Shown here: one piece after another, positions 39,076-50,130 of the stretch
Position numbering within the stretch: position 1 is the first letter of the stretch
How the letters are laid out: each line of letters opens with the position of its first letter
Origin: Flaveria trinervia
Taxonomy: Eukaryota; Streptophyta; Magnoliopsida; Asterales; Asteraceae
NCBI GenBank assembly: GCA_025506515.1
Contig: CM046457.1
Span: 5,180,944-5,244,943, forward strand
DNA length: 64,000 nucleotides
Reading direction: 5' to 3'
Notes under the pieces: generated by a model
What the model saw: the letters and a program-made list of their open reading frames with translations, nothing else
Told to the model about the DNA's origin: nothing
The model's database searches: none
Program-made: the position numbers and the translations under genes

Positions 39076-41514
39076 TAACATTTTGTAATTTTGGGTTAAA
39101 TTAAAGTTAACATTGTTAAGTTCTTGTATGGACTAATTTTGTCATTTATGAAACTTGTGAATTTGTTATGCTTATTCTTTGTTGCCTTTAATTTTCTAAT
39201 CAAACTAATAATTATGATAATAATAAATAAGTAATAATAATAACAATAATAATAATAATAGTAATAATAATAATAATAATAACAATAACAACTTATAAAA
39301 ATTATAAAACTTAAAAAGATTTGAAACTTAAAAGTTATGGGGTAGTTTTGTCAATTTATAAACTTAAAAAGAAAGTTTAAAGCATAAAATAATAAGCCTT
39401 CAAAAGTTGAGGGGCTAATTGTGTAAATTATTTAAAAACCAACCCAAACCCCCTTTTAATCCCCGTTTTTCCGGCCGATCACCGGCCGATCACCGGCCAC
39501 CGCCGGCCACCGCCGGCCGACCTCTGGCGGCCTTAAAAACCCACAAAAACCTTCGAAATCGACCCCAAAACCGTTTCAAAATGTTTCTTGTGAGTGATTC
39601 GAACCTTAATGCGGCTAATAATGAGAATTAAACGTCGGCTACCACCCAATCGAGTTCGGTAACCGAAAGCTTTTAATCTCGAACCGTTGAGCCATAAAGA
39701 ATCAATAATAACTCAATTAATCAATCATAGTGAATCGTTTAACAACCCTGATCTAACTACACTCTCAATTCCACCTGAAACCCACACAAACATCTCCTTC
39801 GATTACTCCTTTCATCGCGATTTGCTACGCACTCGAACACCACTTTCGGGACTTCAAAACGTGAAATTTTAGAGGGCTTTTAATCCTTATCACCATACGA
39901 AACTACCCACGAGTCTAATTTGATTTCCATTATCGTTTTCCTACCTGTTGGGTTCTGACGTAGTCGCGGTTGTTCAACCTAGTGTTCGTCATTCATCCAT
40001 CTTCAAATCGGGTAATTTAAAATATTTATAAACTCGAAATTACATATCAAAGCCCCATGTTAATTTTGGTAATCGTTATCAAATTGATGATCAATTTGAT
40101 CCAAGAACAGTCTAGGGTTCATTGGATTTGGGGGTTCCTGATTAAATGTGTTTTTAAGTTATTAAAACAAAGCTTTAATGCGGCTACGACCTTAGATCGC
40201 TGGTAAGGTGCACGCCCCATAAACCTGTGGTCCCCGGTTCGAATCCGGGAACCCCATATTTTGTTTTAAGGCTTTTTGGCCTTAAAATGAATATTAAAAA
40301 TTTCTAAAAATTATAGAAAATTATTTAATAAACCTAGTTTATTTTAAAATCAAATAATTAATTTTTCTGTAATTATTGGTTAAAAATTACCTTCTTATTT
40401 TTATTAAAAATTCTAAAGCTAATGTTATAGAAAACTTACTTTTATTTAAAACTTAGATTTTAAATAATAGTTTTTTTAGTATTTCAAACGCCGCCTTTAA
40501 ATTATTTAAATCGTCCTAATCTCATTTAGTTATAAACATCTTATTTAAACTCAATAAATCTTATAAATGTTTTCTCTTCTCATCTTTATATAAAATACAA
40601 ATATATTTCCTACCATTTATTCCAAATAATATAATTGTTTTCCATTCATTAAATATTATGTTGTCAAAACCCCAAATACCAAATTGAAACCCTAGTCTCG
40701 TTTAACCATTAATTATATTATTAAATTTACCTTGTAAATAATATTTGTTTAGGTGCATTGAAAGACTACATTGAAACGTTGCTTATTATTATTTATATTA
40801 ATCACCAATTATATATTATTTGATCAAGTGAGTACTTCTATACCCCTTTTTCATATTTTCACACTTTGGGATGAAACATGTTACTTTATAAACTTTGCAC
40901 TTGTAAACGTTTGATTCTTGTAAACTTATGGCATTTCACCTGTATGTTGTAACTAGTTGAACTTTGTAGCTACCATGTAATGTTGAATATATGTACAATC
41001 ATTAACTATGCTAGCCTAGCGAAGTCATAGATCTATGGGTCAGACAAGCCTGCTTGGTTGATCCAAGTACACTTAGCTAATCGTATATACTTTTAAACGT
41101 TTGAGACTTGTAAAACTTTGTCGAGGCTTGATTGTGCATTTCTGTCTTACATCCCTAGTTTACTTTGTTCTCTATTTACAACATGAATTGCCATCTTTAT
41201 ATACTTATGTATTATAAACTATGGAAATCTCACCAACATTATTGTTGACCTTTTATTTTTAACATGTTTCAGGAAATACTCAAGCTTGATTTCTACTCTT
41301 TGAAGCTTACATATCTAGGAATGGACCTAGATAAATAAATGAAATAAAATGACTTGTTATGTTTATTTTATTTCTTTGAGACTTATGATTGTAATGGTAC
41401 AATTGAAATTTATGATTAATATATATATTTGGGATTATTAATAGCGTTATGTGGCTGTGAACGATCTTAACTCTCACTCCTCGACGTTTCCGCCGTCAAG
41501 GTTGGGGCGTGACA
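39076..41514 (+). mobile_element. Solo LTR of the second gypsy family inside element A protease
   Basis: This 2439-base LTR starts TGTAACATTTTG and ends GGGGCGTGACA. It is flanked by TCTAC (39071-39075) and TCTGC (41515-41519), a 5-base duplication with one change. It splits element A's protease directly after the DTGAD active-site motif. Its relative lies in element D in inverse orientation. No internal domain is present, so it is a product of LTR-LTR recombination. It includes a tRNA-like module at 40179-40256. Confidence 0.85.
40179..40276 (+). ncRNA. tRNA-like module with A box, B box and T-run in the solo LTR
   Basis: An A-box-like word TAGATCGCTGG (40193-40203) and a perfect B box GGTTCGAATCC (40236-40246) are followed by ACCCC and a T5 run in the hairpin AAGGCTTTTTGGCCTT. 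The spacing is that of a tRNA gene. A CCATAAA word lies where the anticodon loop would be, which suggests a tRNA-Met-like ancestor. The acceptor 5' strand does not pair, so it is a relic or a promoter module rather than a working tRNA. Confidence 0.5.
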
Positions 41515-41519
41515 TCTGC

Positions 41520-42991
41520 TCCAGTGTCTAATATAGATGCAAAGTGATTATTGAGTAAGTGCGTACCCGTGACAACATTCGGGTCCTGACGGGCATCGTT
41601 GACTCCAATGACAAATGCACGTCCCCGAGCTGTATTTCCTTGATTCACCGGGCCTTGATTTCCAGCTATGGCCATCACCGGTTGTTGATTGTTCCCTTGT
41701 TGACTCGGTGCCCGATTCAATCTGGGACACATGTTTCTGTAGTGATCGAGGCTTCCACACTCATAACAGCCCCTAGCATTCCCGGCAGAGTTAACCGCGT
41801 TGACCGGTGCCACCAGATTCGGCGCCACACGGCAGTCTCTTGCTAGATGTCCCGGGCGTCTACAGTTCACGCACACCTGGCACAACATTATTGGGGGATG
41901 ATGGAAGTTACACCTATTATATTTGGGGTGCAGCCTAACATACTCTCTTCTGCCCTGCGTCACGGCCACAAAATTTCTGGTTGTCTTGGCCCTTTTATCA
42001 AATTTCTCGGCACTCGACCGGCTCGTTCCCCAATATCTTTTCTTTTCTCTGCTCCTCTTCCCAAGACCCTGTTCTTACCATCTCATTAGTTAGAGCGCCA
42101 ACCTTCAGAATTGCGCTCTGGATCGTAGGAGGAGCAGCTGCTGTACCATTGCTCGGATTTGAGGCGCAAGTCCCCAAATATACCTCTCAATCCTCTTTGA
42201 TTCCGGAGTGACCAGATGTGGAACCGATCTTGTCAGCTCATGAAAATGGTCAGTGTAAGCTACGTGCCCAGCCCCCACCATAGCATGATTCCAGAATTTA
42301 TGCTCCAGTTTCTACATCTTGTTGAGGGGGCAGTATTCCTCGATGATTAAGGCCTTAAACTCATCCCACGACATCTGAATCGCTGATTCTCTTCCCCTAG
42401 CCTGAACCTGAGTGTTCCACCAAGTTAGTGCTTTGCCCTGTAGTGAACACGTGGCATACTTAATTTTCTGGCTGTCGAGGCACTCACTGATATCAATCAC
42501 TACCTCCATCTTCTCAAGCTATCTGGTCAGGGCTATCGCTCCACCTTTCTCATCAAACTCTTTTGGTTTGCAGGCCACAAACTCCTTGTAGGAACATCCC
42601 CTTCTAGTATTAACAACCCAGTCTCATTACCGGCTGTTCCACCATTCCCGGTTTCCTGATTACTCTCATTCCCAGTCGGGTTTCCATTTCCTATTTCGGT
42701 CTCTACTCCACCATGACCTCTTTCTACGTTATCCTCATTGTTATTGCCACCATCCCCATGGGGGTGGTGATTCTGAAGAGCATCACTCACTTGGGCCACG
42801 ATAGTAGGAATCAGTGCGGCCAGTTGTTGAGCGATTAGAGCTGCCATATCAGAGTTTCCTGTTCCCTGATTGTTACTGGCAGGATCATCACTTGCTCTTG
42901 GTGCTACCTCTGCCTTTGCCTCTGCCTCTCGGGGCTTCACTTCCGCTACTGTTATTGCGGGTAACTCTTCGAGGCGGCATATTCTAATCAC
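41520..42991 (-). pseudogene. Element A gag with zinc knuckles and protease start
   Basis: The minus-strand frames give a gag protein with the retrotransposon-gag core (KYATCSLQGKALTWWNTQVQ near 42420). Two CCHC-type knuckles (CVNCRRPGHLARDC and CYECGSLDHYRNMC) follow at about 41730-41880. Near 41520 the protease active site DTGAD appears, then the frame is cut by the solo LTR. Gag packages the element RNA; the knuckles bind it. Frames change at least twice between 42533 and 41969, so the product is broken. Confidence 0.88.
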
Positions 42992-43472
42992 AAAAGTAGT
43001 AAACGCATAAGTTTCACACCATGATTAGGTAATGTTCCAACAGTAGTCCATCATAATAATTGCAAATCCATGCATATAATCATGTTTAGTCTAGCGGAGA
43101 TTGTATATTTTCTCATCTTTTGAGGTTTCAGACATAACCTCCTCGGGGTAGATCCCAATGTTCGAGGTCAAGTGAAATAGCATGATCTATGAAGATCACT
43201 TCAGGTTTAATACCCGGATTCGATAAAACAACTTGGCGCGCAGAGGGAACGGAAGATCTGGTAGAGCATCCCATAAAGAGTGAGCATAAGGGCTCCCTCA
43301 CAGGATGAAAAGATCACAGGGCAGATAGATAAACAAACAAGTAATGAGGAACACGTATGAGATATAAAACGCACACAACCCTGGCATGCAAATCTACATG
43401 AAGGTTCCTAGGTTATAGTCTAGGTCAAGTGTATTGCCTAATTCTCTATAACCAATGGCTCTGATACCAGTC

Positions 43473-46018
43473 TGTCACACCCCCGCAAAAAGCGAAAACA
43501 CGGGAATGTAACGAGACGGGATCGTCATAACACATGGTAAGAAATAGAGATGTAATATAGTAAATGATGACAAGCGTGTCATGATGACACCCGACATCAA
43601 GGAGACTTGTGTCATGTTTAGTCAATATTCACGACAACATAGCCATAAGCATAAACAAGATGAATGATTCACATAGACAAAAGATGATAACATTGTAATG
43701 TAATTCCCATAACCCGGAAACAAGTATCAAAAGAATAAAGTTGTTTAATCAGACTACAACATTGTTTCAAAATGTATGTTTGCCAAGCATGTTTAGTCTC
43801 AAAATGCATCCTAGGGTCTCCACTAAGGAAGCACACCTAGATCTTCAATTAGCATTGTCACCTGAAAAGATATGCTCAAAATGGTCAACAAAATTGTTGG
43901 TGAGCTCGCATGTTTAAATTGTAAATAAGTAATTGATGCTGTATTATAATTGTTGCGGAATACCATGAATACAGTTATAAGTAAGCAAAATCACATGACA
44001 TGAGATTTACAACCAAACCTAACGACGTACACACAGAATCTTGTCGGAATATATTCACCCAAGGCCCGTTCCTGGCTACGGTTGGTACTAACTAGTATAC
44101 CAACGAACAAGGGTGGGGTGTCAACCCAGTAGTACTACCAATACCTATCCGTCGGTTCCCACACTGGAATTAATAGTTGTAAAGAAAGTACCACACAACA
44201 AACTCAAGCATGAATTAGATAAGTACTCACAAAACAGTAACACGTTGATTCCAAGTATGTAAATTGTATGTAAGTTGTACAGCATAGAAAATGGGTGAGC
44301 ATACTTTTCCTCCAAGTTGTAAGTGATTGAAATATTGTATAAGCATAAAAAGGGGCCACGAAACTCATTTGTTAAGTGGTAAGTATGAATTATCAAAGTT
44401 TCCCAAATGTTGAATGCAGTAAACGGTCAAACACCTAATGATAGTTATTAATAAGCATTAATGATACGTATAAAGCAAATAGTAACATTCGGTCGGTTCG
44501 GGTTGTATCGGTTTGGTCGCGTGTAACACACACAAGCTGACACACGTATTAGATCTTATGTAGATCCAAGTACTAGAAACCGTCGCCATTGCCGTGATAT
44601 GTAAAAGTTCCATCGTTATAAGAGAAGTATTTGTTAAATATTAGTAGTCACAATTGGGTTGTGATAATTATAAATGTTAGGTGATTGATTTGGAATAGCA
44701 TTTGTAGGCTTGATAGCGTTGACTTTAATCTTTGTGGTTGAGCAATGGCAACCGTGTTGATGTTACCTTAACATCACACGACATGCGAGAAGGAATTCAC
44801 ACACACAGCAGCTTCAGTCACACGACAGGACCAGACGCACAACTCAACACCCCATTCGCACAAATCAACCCTCATTCGTACGATCAACTTCATTCGTACG
44901 ATTGAACCTTCGTTCGTGCGACTGGCATTCAGTCGTATCACACAACACTTAATCGCACGACCCAACCTCCATACGCACGAATCAACCTTCATTTTTACGA
45001 ATCAGCTTCATTCGTACGACTGAACCTCCATTCGTACGATTGGCCTTCAGTCGTGCGATACACGCACAATCGCACACATCCATTTGTTCACATGACTCAA
45101 TCGCACACAACATTCATCCACATTGACTCAATCGCATGCATTCATTTGATCGCACGACATACCCAGTCGTACAACTCAGTCGCCCGGATGACACAGTCGC
45201 ACGACTCATCCAGTCGCACGGCTCAGTCGCATGACAGCCCCAGTCGCCAGAATGACAGATTCGCGACTGAAGAAGTGCAGAGTAGCCTTCGGCTGCTCCG
45301 TGCATGGGTTTTACACAACAAGGACTTCCAAAAACGCACTACAAACACACTCAAACAAGAAGAACATGCAGGAAGACATCACACACAACCTCTCGACCTC
45401 ATGTGTTCGGGTTGGACCCGAACACCCGAAACCCTAAATGGGCAGCAGAAAAAGGAGCAAGAAAAGGAACAACCAAGGTCGTCTACCTGCAAGAATGGAG
45501 TAGACTCGGTTGTAGTCGAAGTCTAGACGATGAAAACGTGAGGAAACGGGGCGGTTTTGGTGCAAGGAAGGAGATGAAAGTGAAGAATAGGATGAAGAAA
45601 AAGATGATGAAGAATGGGGGCTAGGGCTGGTAAATGGAGTTTATATACCCAGCCCAAGTTTGAAAAAATGGCATATTTAGTCCTGCACTTGAATCCCCAA
45701 ATTCCCAAATTTGTTTCGGTTGAAAACGACTTTAATAGGTTAGTTATATTGATGATAAAAACGTATTTATGATAATTGGTATCTTAAAATGGTTATTAAT
45801 GATAATAATATTATATAAAAACGATGTATTTAATGATAACGATGATGAATTTGTAAAAGTTTTAAGCATAACATACGTTTCAACGATAGCACAAGCATAA
45901 AGATGATAAGGTAAGTATGATATCCACATGAATAGTTATAAGGGTGAGGAATGAATGTTCAAGAAAAAGTTAACAGAAACCACGTTAATTGACGAACCTT
46001 GAGGTGACGGATGTCACA
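43473..46018 (-). repeat. 5' LTR of element A
   Basis: This LTR pairs with 26256-28826 and is similar along its whole length, with scattered substitutions and small indels. The adjacent primer-binding site lies at 43458-43469. It includes TCGTACGA/TCGCACGA arrays (about 44830-45250). Confidence 0.85.
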
Positions 46019-46374
46019 ATGGTCCAGTCATACGAATGGTCCATTAGCATGGTCTAGTCGTACCCAGTCGCATGAGCGGGTCTACACATAGATTTTCAGA
46101 TCTGTAGCCGCCATGGCTGCCAAAAACCCTAATCTGATGAATTTTACATGAACCGAAACAAAATAGACATCATAAGATTCGCAAGGGTGATAAGAACGTG
46201 GTTCTGAGTTCGATTTTAACCAAGAAACAACACACGTAACAAGATCTGAGCAAAACATGAAGAACACAAAGTGGGTTTAACATCAAAGAACATGAAATAG
46301 ATCCAGAAATCAAGAGCTCGGGTTGCTAGAATAATTGTTAAATCATTCTAGCAGTAACCGGCTCTGATACCAAT

Positions 46375-46988
46375 TGTGAAGTCACTGGATTGGTAGACAT
46401 CTGAGCGTGTTCTTGACGGAAGGGAAAAACAAACAAGAGACAAACAATAGAACGAACTATAATAGAATGGTTTCATTGATAAAATCTAATGATTACAAGC
46501 TCGTTAAACAGAGTAATCATGACTCTTGGAAAGGGGAGATCGAGCATGATCTCCCCTCTCATCCGGCAGCACCTAGGCCCCGGTAACACTCTCAAAAACC
46601 CTTACCTCTTTACACAATGAAACTGATATTTATAGGCCTTAGCCCATATCAGATGCGACTGGGCCCATTCGTACGATTGGACCATGCGTATGATCCATTC
46701 GTACGATTGGACAATGCTTATGGTTCAATCGTACGACTGGACCATACTTATGGTTCCGTCTTACAAATGGCCTAATAGCATCTCTTAGTCGCACGACTGG
46801 TCCATTAGCATGGCTCAGTCGTACGACTGATCCATTAGCATGGCTCTGTCGTACAACTGAGTCTCATTCGCATATGCTTCTGCAAATAACTCAGTTTCAT
46901 GTGTTTACAACATTTCAGGTGTATTACATTAACCCTAAACTATTCGTCAAGCGACGGGCACACTATATATGACATATATGCTCCAACA
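46375..46988 (-). repeat. 5' LTR of element E
   Basis: This 614-base LTR pairs with 24473-25066. The minus strand immediately inside it reads TTGGTATCAGAGCC, the tRNA-Met primer-binding site. The outer flank is the CAATG duplication. Confidence 0.85.
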
Positions 46989-47716
46989 CAATGCACATGT
47001 GACGCTTAGGTGGACGTGCTAGAAAGACATCATGTGTATCTATAGTCTTTTATTATAAGTTATAGATTATAAATTATAGATTTCTCTTATTTCTCTCTTA
47101 TATACACAATCATTATTCTCGATTCATTTCCTTATCCATTCAATTACAATATTACGTACACTTGGATTTTAAAAAATAAGTTTATAGTGATAAACCTTAA
47201 TACTGACATTTCATTCATTTTTATTTATATATATTGGTTTATACGTTATTGATAAACTATCAGTATCATAAGTAACTTTCTAAAAGAATCACAATGTGAT
47301 TATACAATCAAGTTCGTATGATTCGTTTATGATGGCAACTAATGTATAACAATCCGGTAAAAACTTACTCTACTAAGTTATTATGATTGAGTAGATGTAT
47401 TGTTTAACTAATTGAATTGTTATCTTATTTTTTTAAAATATTTATCTTATAAACATATATTTTGTATATCATTAGTTTTTATATTTTTAATTACAAGGCA
47501 CTATAATACATGAAAACATTCTAGAAATATTGTAAACAATAGCATTGTTTTTTATGTATTTGATTCTTTTATGTAATTTATATGAATACACATTTATTTA
47601 ACGTTTCTTCATATGTATATATATTACAGACTAATTAATAGTAATTGATAATTTATATTTATATTTATTTTTATTTTAACTTTTCAATCCGTGTTACACA
47701 CGGATGGTTAGGCTAG

Positions 47717-49934
47717 TACTTTATAAAATATCAATCTCAAATAATTGTTTTAACTAATATAAAAATAATAATGGCTCAAAATAATTTTTATGGTATTGTT
47801 TAGTTGTTTCATATAATGGTTAAAGTTGACTCTTAACTGGATCTCACTCCCCACCACTTCAACTGTTTCTATTCATGTGTCAACCTTATAAATAGCGGGT
47901 AATGGTTCAACTTATCTTATGTGTTTTATGAGGTCACGAACTCCCAAAGGTCAACAACAGGATTCCTGACAATGATCGAAACAAACCAATATATCATCGT
48001 CTGTTGATCGAAGATAACCAGCAACCATCTCCAAACCAAACAACACACCACGGATCCATAACGCCTTTCAATCTACGACATACGAAACAAAATAGGTAAT
48101 ATTCATTTCTCATCTTAGTGTTCATGATTATACACAATATTCAAGCTTGAGGTATTGGAAATGGTCCTTTTCTTTCTCTAGAGGAGGGATTGATGATGAT
48201 AATATATAGGATTTGCTAGATGATTCTAAAGATGTTATAAATTAATGATTAGTAGTGTTTAATTTCTGCTTAACAAAGTTTATAATGTTAAATAGATTCA
48301 TGAAAAGGAACATCCTATTAAATAATGTTATTAAGTTTATAAGTAGATTCAGGAAAAGGGACATCCTATTGAGATAACAAAATTGTTTTCGAGGTAAGTA
48401 CGTCTAATTCTAAGACAATGTCAAGTTTACAGAAAAAAAAGAATCCAACGTTAAGTTCCGAATAAATAAATAACTAAAATAAAATATTTATACTTCTTTA
48501 TCTGAAGTTTTTATCCTTTGTTAATTATTTGAAATCTTTATCTTTCAAACACATGTTATTATAGGTACTTTCAAGTCTTTAAACGTTAAAAAGTTTAATA
48601 TAAAAAGTAATGTTCATTTTTCTACCGATTACAAAAATGTATACAAGAGAAACTGCATTCAAATGCTTTACTGCAAAAGTTAAGCAGTAAATTATATGCT
48701 AATATGTTAAATACCAACTTGTTAATGTTTAAGGGGTTGTAATTATTTTTGGTTTTTATTATGTAAATCTTTAACTTTTTTATTTTAATAAAATACTTTT
48801 ACATTTTTTACAAATTAGACTTAACATTTTATTACTTTCAACCTTGTTCTCCTATACTTTTCATATTTAAAAATTTCTCATTTTACATTCTGGTTTAAAT
48901 TTTACGAGTTAACATGCCACGGTGTGTGTGGGTAGTTAACGTATTTACGCTTGTTGTATATCCATATAAAAATTAAAGGGGAAAGTATAAGTGTATAACA
49001 ATAAAAAATCTGTAACTTATAATAAACAAATAACTTTTTGTTCACATGATTTCTTACTAGGCTATCCACCTAGGAGAAATCTTGGTTGTTTAGGAGCAAC
49101 AAAAGAGAACATATTGTGGAGAGTTGTAGGATGATTTTAGAGAGTTGCAAGTGATTATCTTAAAAGGATATATGTGTCATTATGTAAATGTTTATTAAGA
49201 AATTAGATATATGTAATTACAATTTTGAGTTTGATATATATGTAATAATTAATTAAGTTTGTAATGAGATATTCGTAATTCTCCCTTTATAATTCTTACC
49301 TTTTTAACATATTTCAATAATTTTTATTATTAGTAATAAATATTTGATATTTACTTTTTAATAGTTTCTATATTTTTAGTATTACATCTCTTTAAAACAA
49401 TTTTAAAAAATAATAAAAATACATTTCATTTTAAAATTGACGTGCATGATTTTACGGATTAAATTTTTTTTCTTCCTACTATGTATATGATTCGATTCGA
49501 TGATCATTATCATAATATGTTATGTTTGTAATTATATTTTAATATTTTATTATTAATCACTCATAATAAAAACTTCAATTATTTTAATAGCATAATTGTC
49601 TTATAATTATATTTTTTCGTATATTATTGTTTATAACTTTATTCGTTTCTTATATATTATATTATCATTAATATCTTATCTTTAATATATATTAGATTAT
49701 ATATATAATATCTTATGGTATAGTTTTTCTTATTTTAACCTGTGTGATATAAGATATCTAATCCAACTAATATATATATGAAGTGAATATATCTTGTGGT
49801 ATAGTTTTTCTTATTTTAACTTGTGTAATACAATGTATCTAATTAATATATATATGAAGTGAATATACAGCAACACCCAAGAAGAAAGAAGAAAGCAAAC
49901 CGATGACGAAAGTGACTTTTGTCTAAAGTTAAAA
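47717..49934. other. Intergenic DNA upstream of the glutathione transferase
   Basis: No protein-like frame is seen. A TATAAATA box at 47887-47894 is followed about 200 bases later by AATAG|GTAATATTC, which could be a splice donor (48095/48096). No coding exon could be attached to it. The rest is AT-rich. Confidence 0.4.
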
Positions 49935-49954
49935 TGGCGTAAGCTGTGACATCA
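49935..49954 (+). promoter_or_regulatory. ocs/as-1-like element upstream of the glutathione transferase
   Basis: The word TGGCGTAAGCTGTGACATCA resembles the 20-base ocs element of the soybean tau GST promoter at about 15 of 20 positions as I recall that sequence. TGACGAAAGTGAC lies just upstream (about 49902-49914). Such elements bind TGA-type bZIP factors and confer response to salicylate, auxin and xenobiotics. The position about 70 bases before the TATA box fits. Confidence 0.4.
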
Positions 49955-50026
49955 AGTTATATTCACGATTGAATCCTTGAGGACATTCTTCAAACTTCTT
50001 TCAAATACTAGAGTACCACTAATGCA

Positions 50027-50033
50027 TATATAA
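50027..50033 (+). promoter_or_regulatory. TATA box of the glutathione transferase
   Basis: TATATAA lies 98-104 bases before the start codon, the usual place for a plant TATA box with a short leader. Confidence 0.6.
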
Positions 50034-50130
50034 GTACCAATCACCACCACTTCACATTCATTGCAAAATTAATCATATCAACTACATACATATATAGTTG
50101 TTATAATTAATCAATTTGAATCTTGAATCA

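Larger units (their letters stand above)
26256..46018 (-). mobile_element. Element A: Ty3/gypsy LTR retrotransposon on the minus strand
   Basis: LTRs of about 2.5 kb lie at 26256-28826 (3') and 43473-46018 (5'). They begin TGTGACATCC and end GGTGTGACA on the minus strand. The outer 5-base duplication is ATGGT (26251-26255, 46019-46023). The primer-binding site (43458-43469) is complementary to initiator tRNA-Met, and a polypurine stretch ending GGGGGATAC precedes the 3' LTR. Gag and pol fall between in the normal Ty3/gypsy order (protease, reverse transcriptase, RNase H, integrase). Coding sequence is broken by indels, by a solo LTR at 39076-41514 and by another inserted LTR at 29127-36002, so the copy is dead. 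The sublineage is uncertain; a Tekay/Del-like chromovirus is possible. Confidence 0.88.
24473..46988 (-). mobile_element. Element E: non-autonomous LTR retrotransposon (outermost of the nest)
   Basis: Direct repeats at 24473-25066 and 46375-46988 start TGTGAAGTC and end CTCCAACA on the plus strand. Both outer flanks carry the 5-base duplication CAATG (24468-24472 and 46989-46993). Next to the right LTR, the minus strand reads TTGGTATCAGAGC, the primer-binding site for initiator tRNA-Met. Next to the left LTR it reads CCAAGGGGGAATT, a polypurine tract. The element therefore runs on the minus strand, 5' LTR at the right. Leaving out the inserted element A, its interior is only about 1.5 kb (25067-26250 and 46024-46374) with no gag or pol, so it must rely on another element's proteins. 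The TGTTGGAGC terminus resembles copia-type LTRs, but with no coding sequence the superfamily is a guess. Confidence 0.85.
22901..47716 (+). mobile_element. Possible Helitron enclosing the retrotransposon nest
   Basis: The proposed right end has a perfect 8-base hairpin (ATCCGTGT, TAC, ACACGGAT at 47687-47705), then CTAG at 47713-47716 followed by T. This is the usual Helitron 3' signature. The proposed left end is TCTCTATATATAATAAATG at 22901, preceded by A. Without the 22.5-kb insertion (24473-46988 plus one duplicated CAATG) the element would be about 2.3 kb and non-coding. Minus-strand Helitron-like ends near 23310 and 23875 complicate the picture, so the pairing of ends is uncertain even though the right end is convincing. 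Confidence 0.35.

Noticed and set aside
40179..40256. Functional tRNA gene
   Set aside because: The 5' acceptor strand does not pair with the 3' strand and the anticodon loop lacks the usual U before the anticodon.
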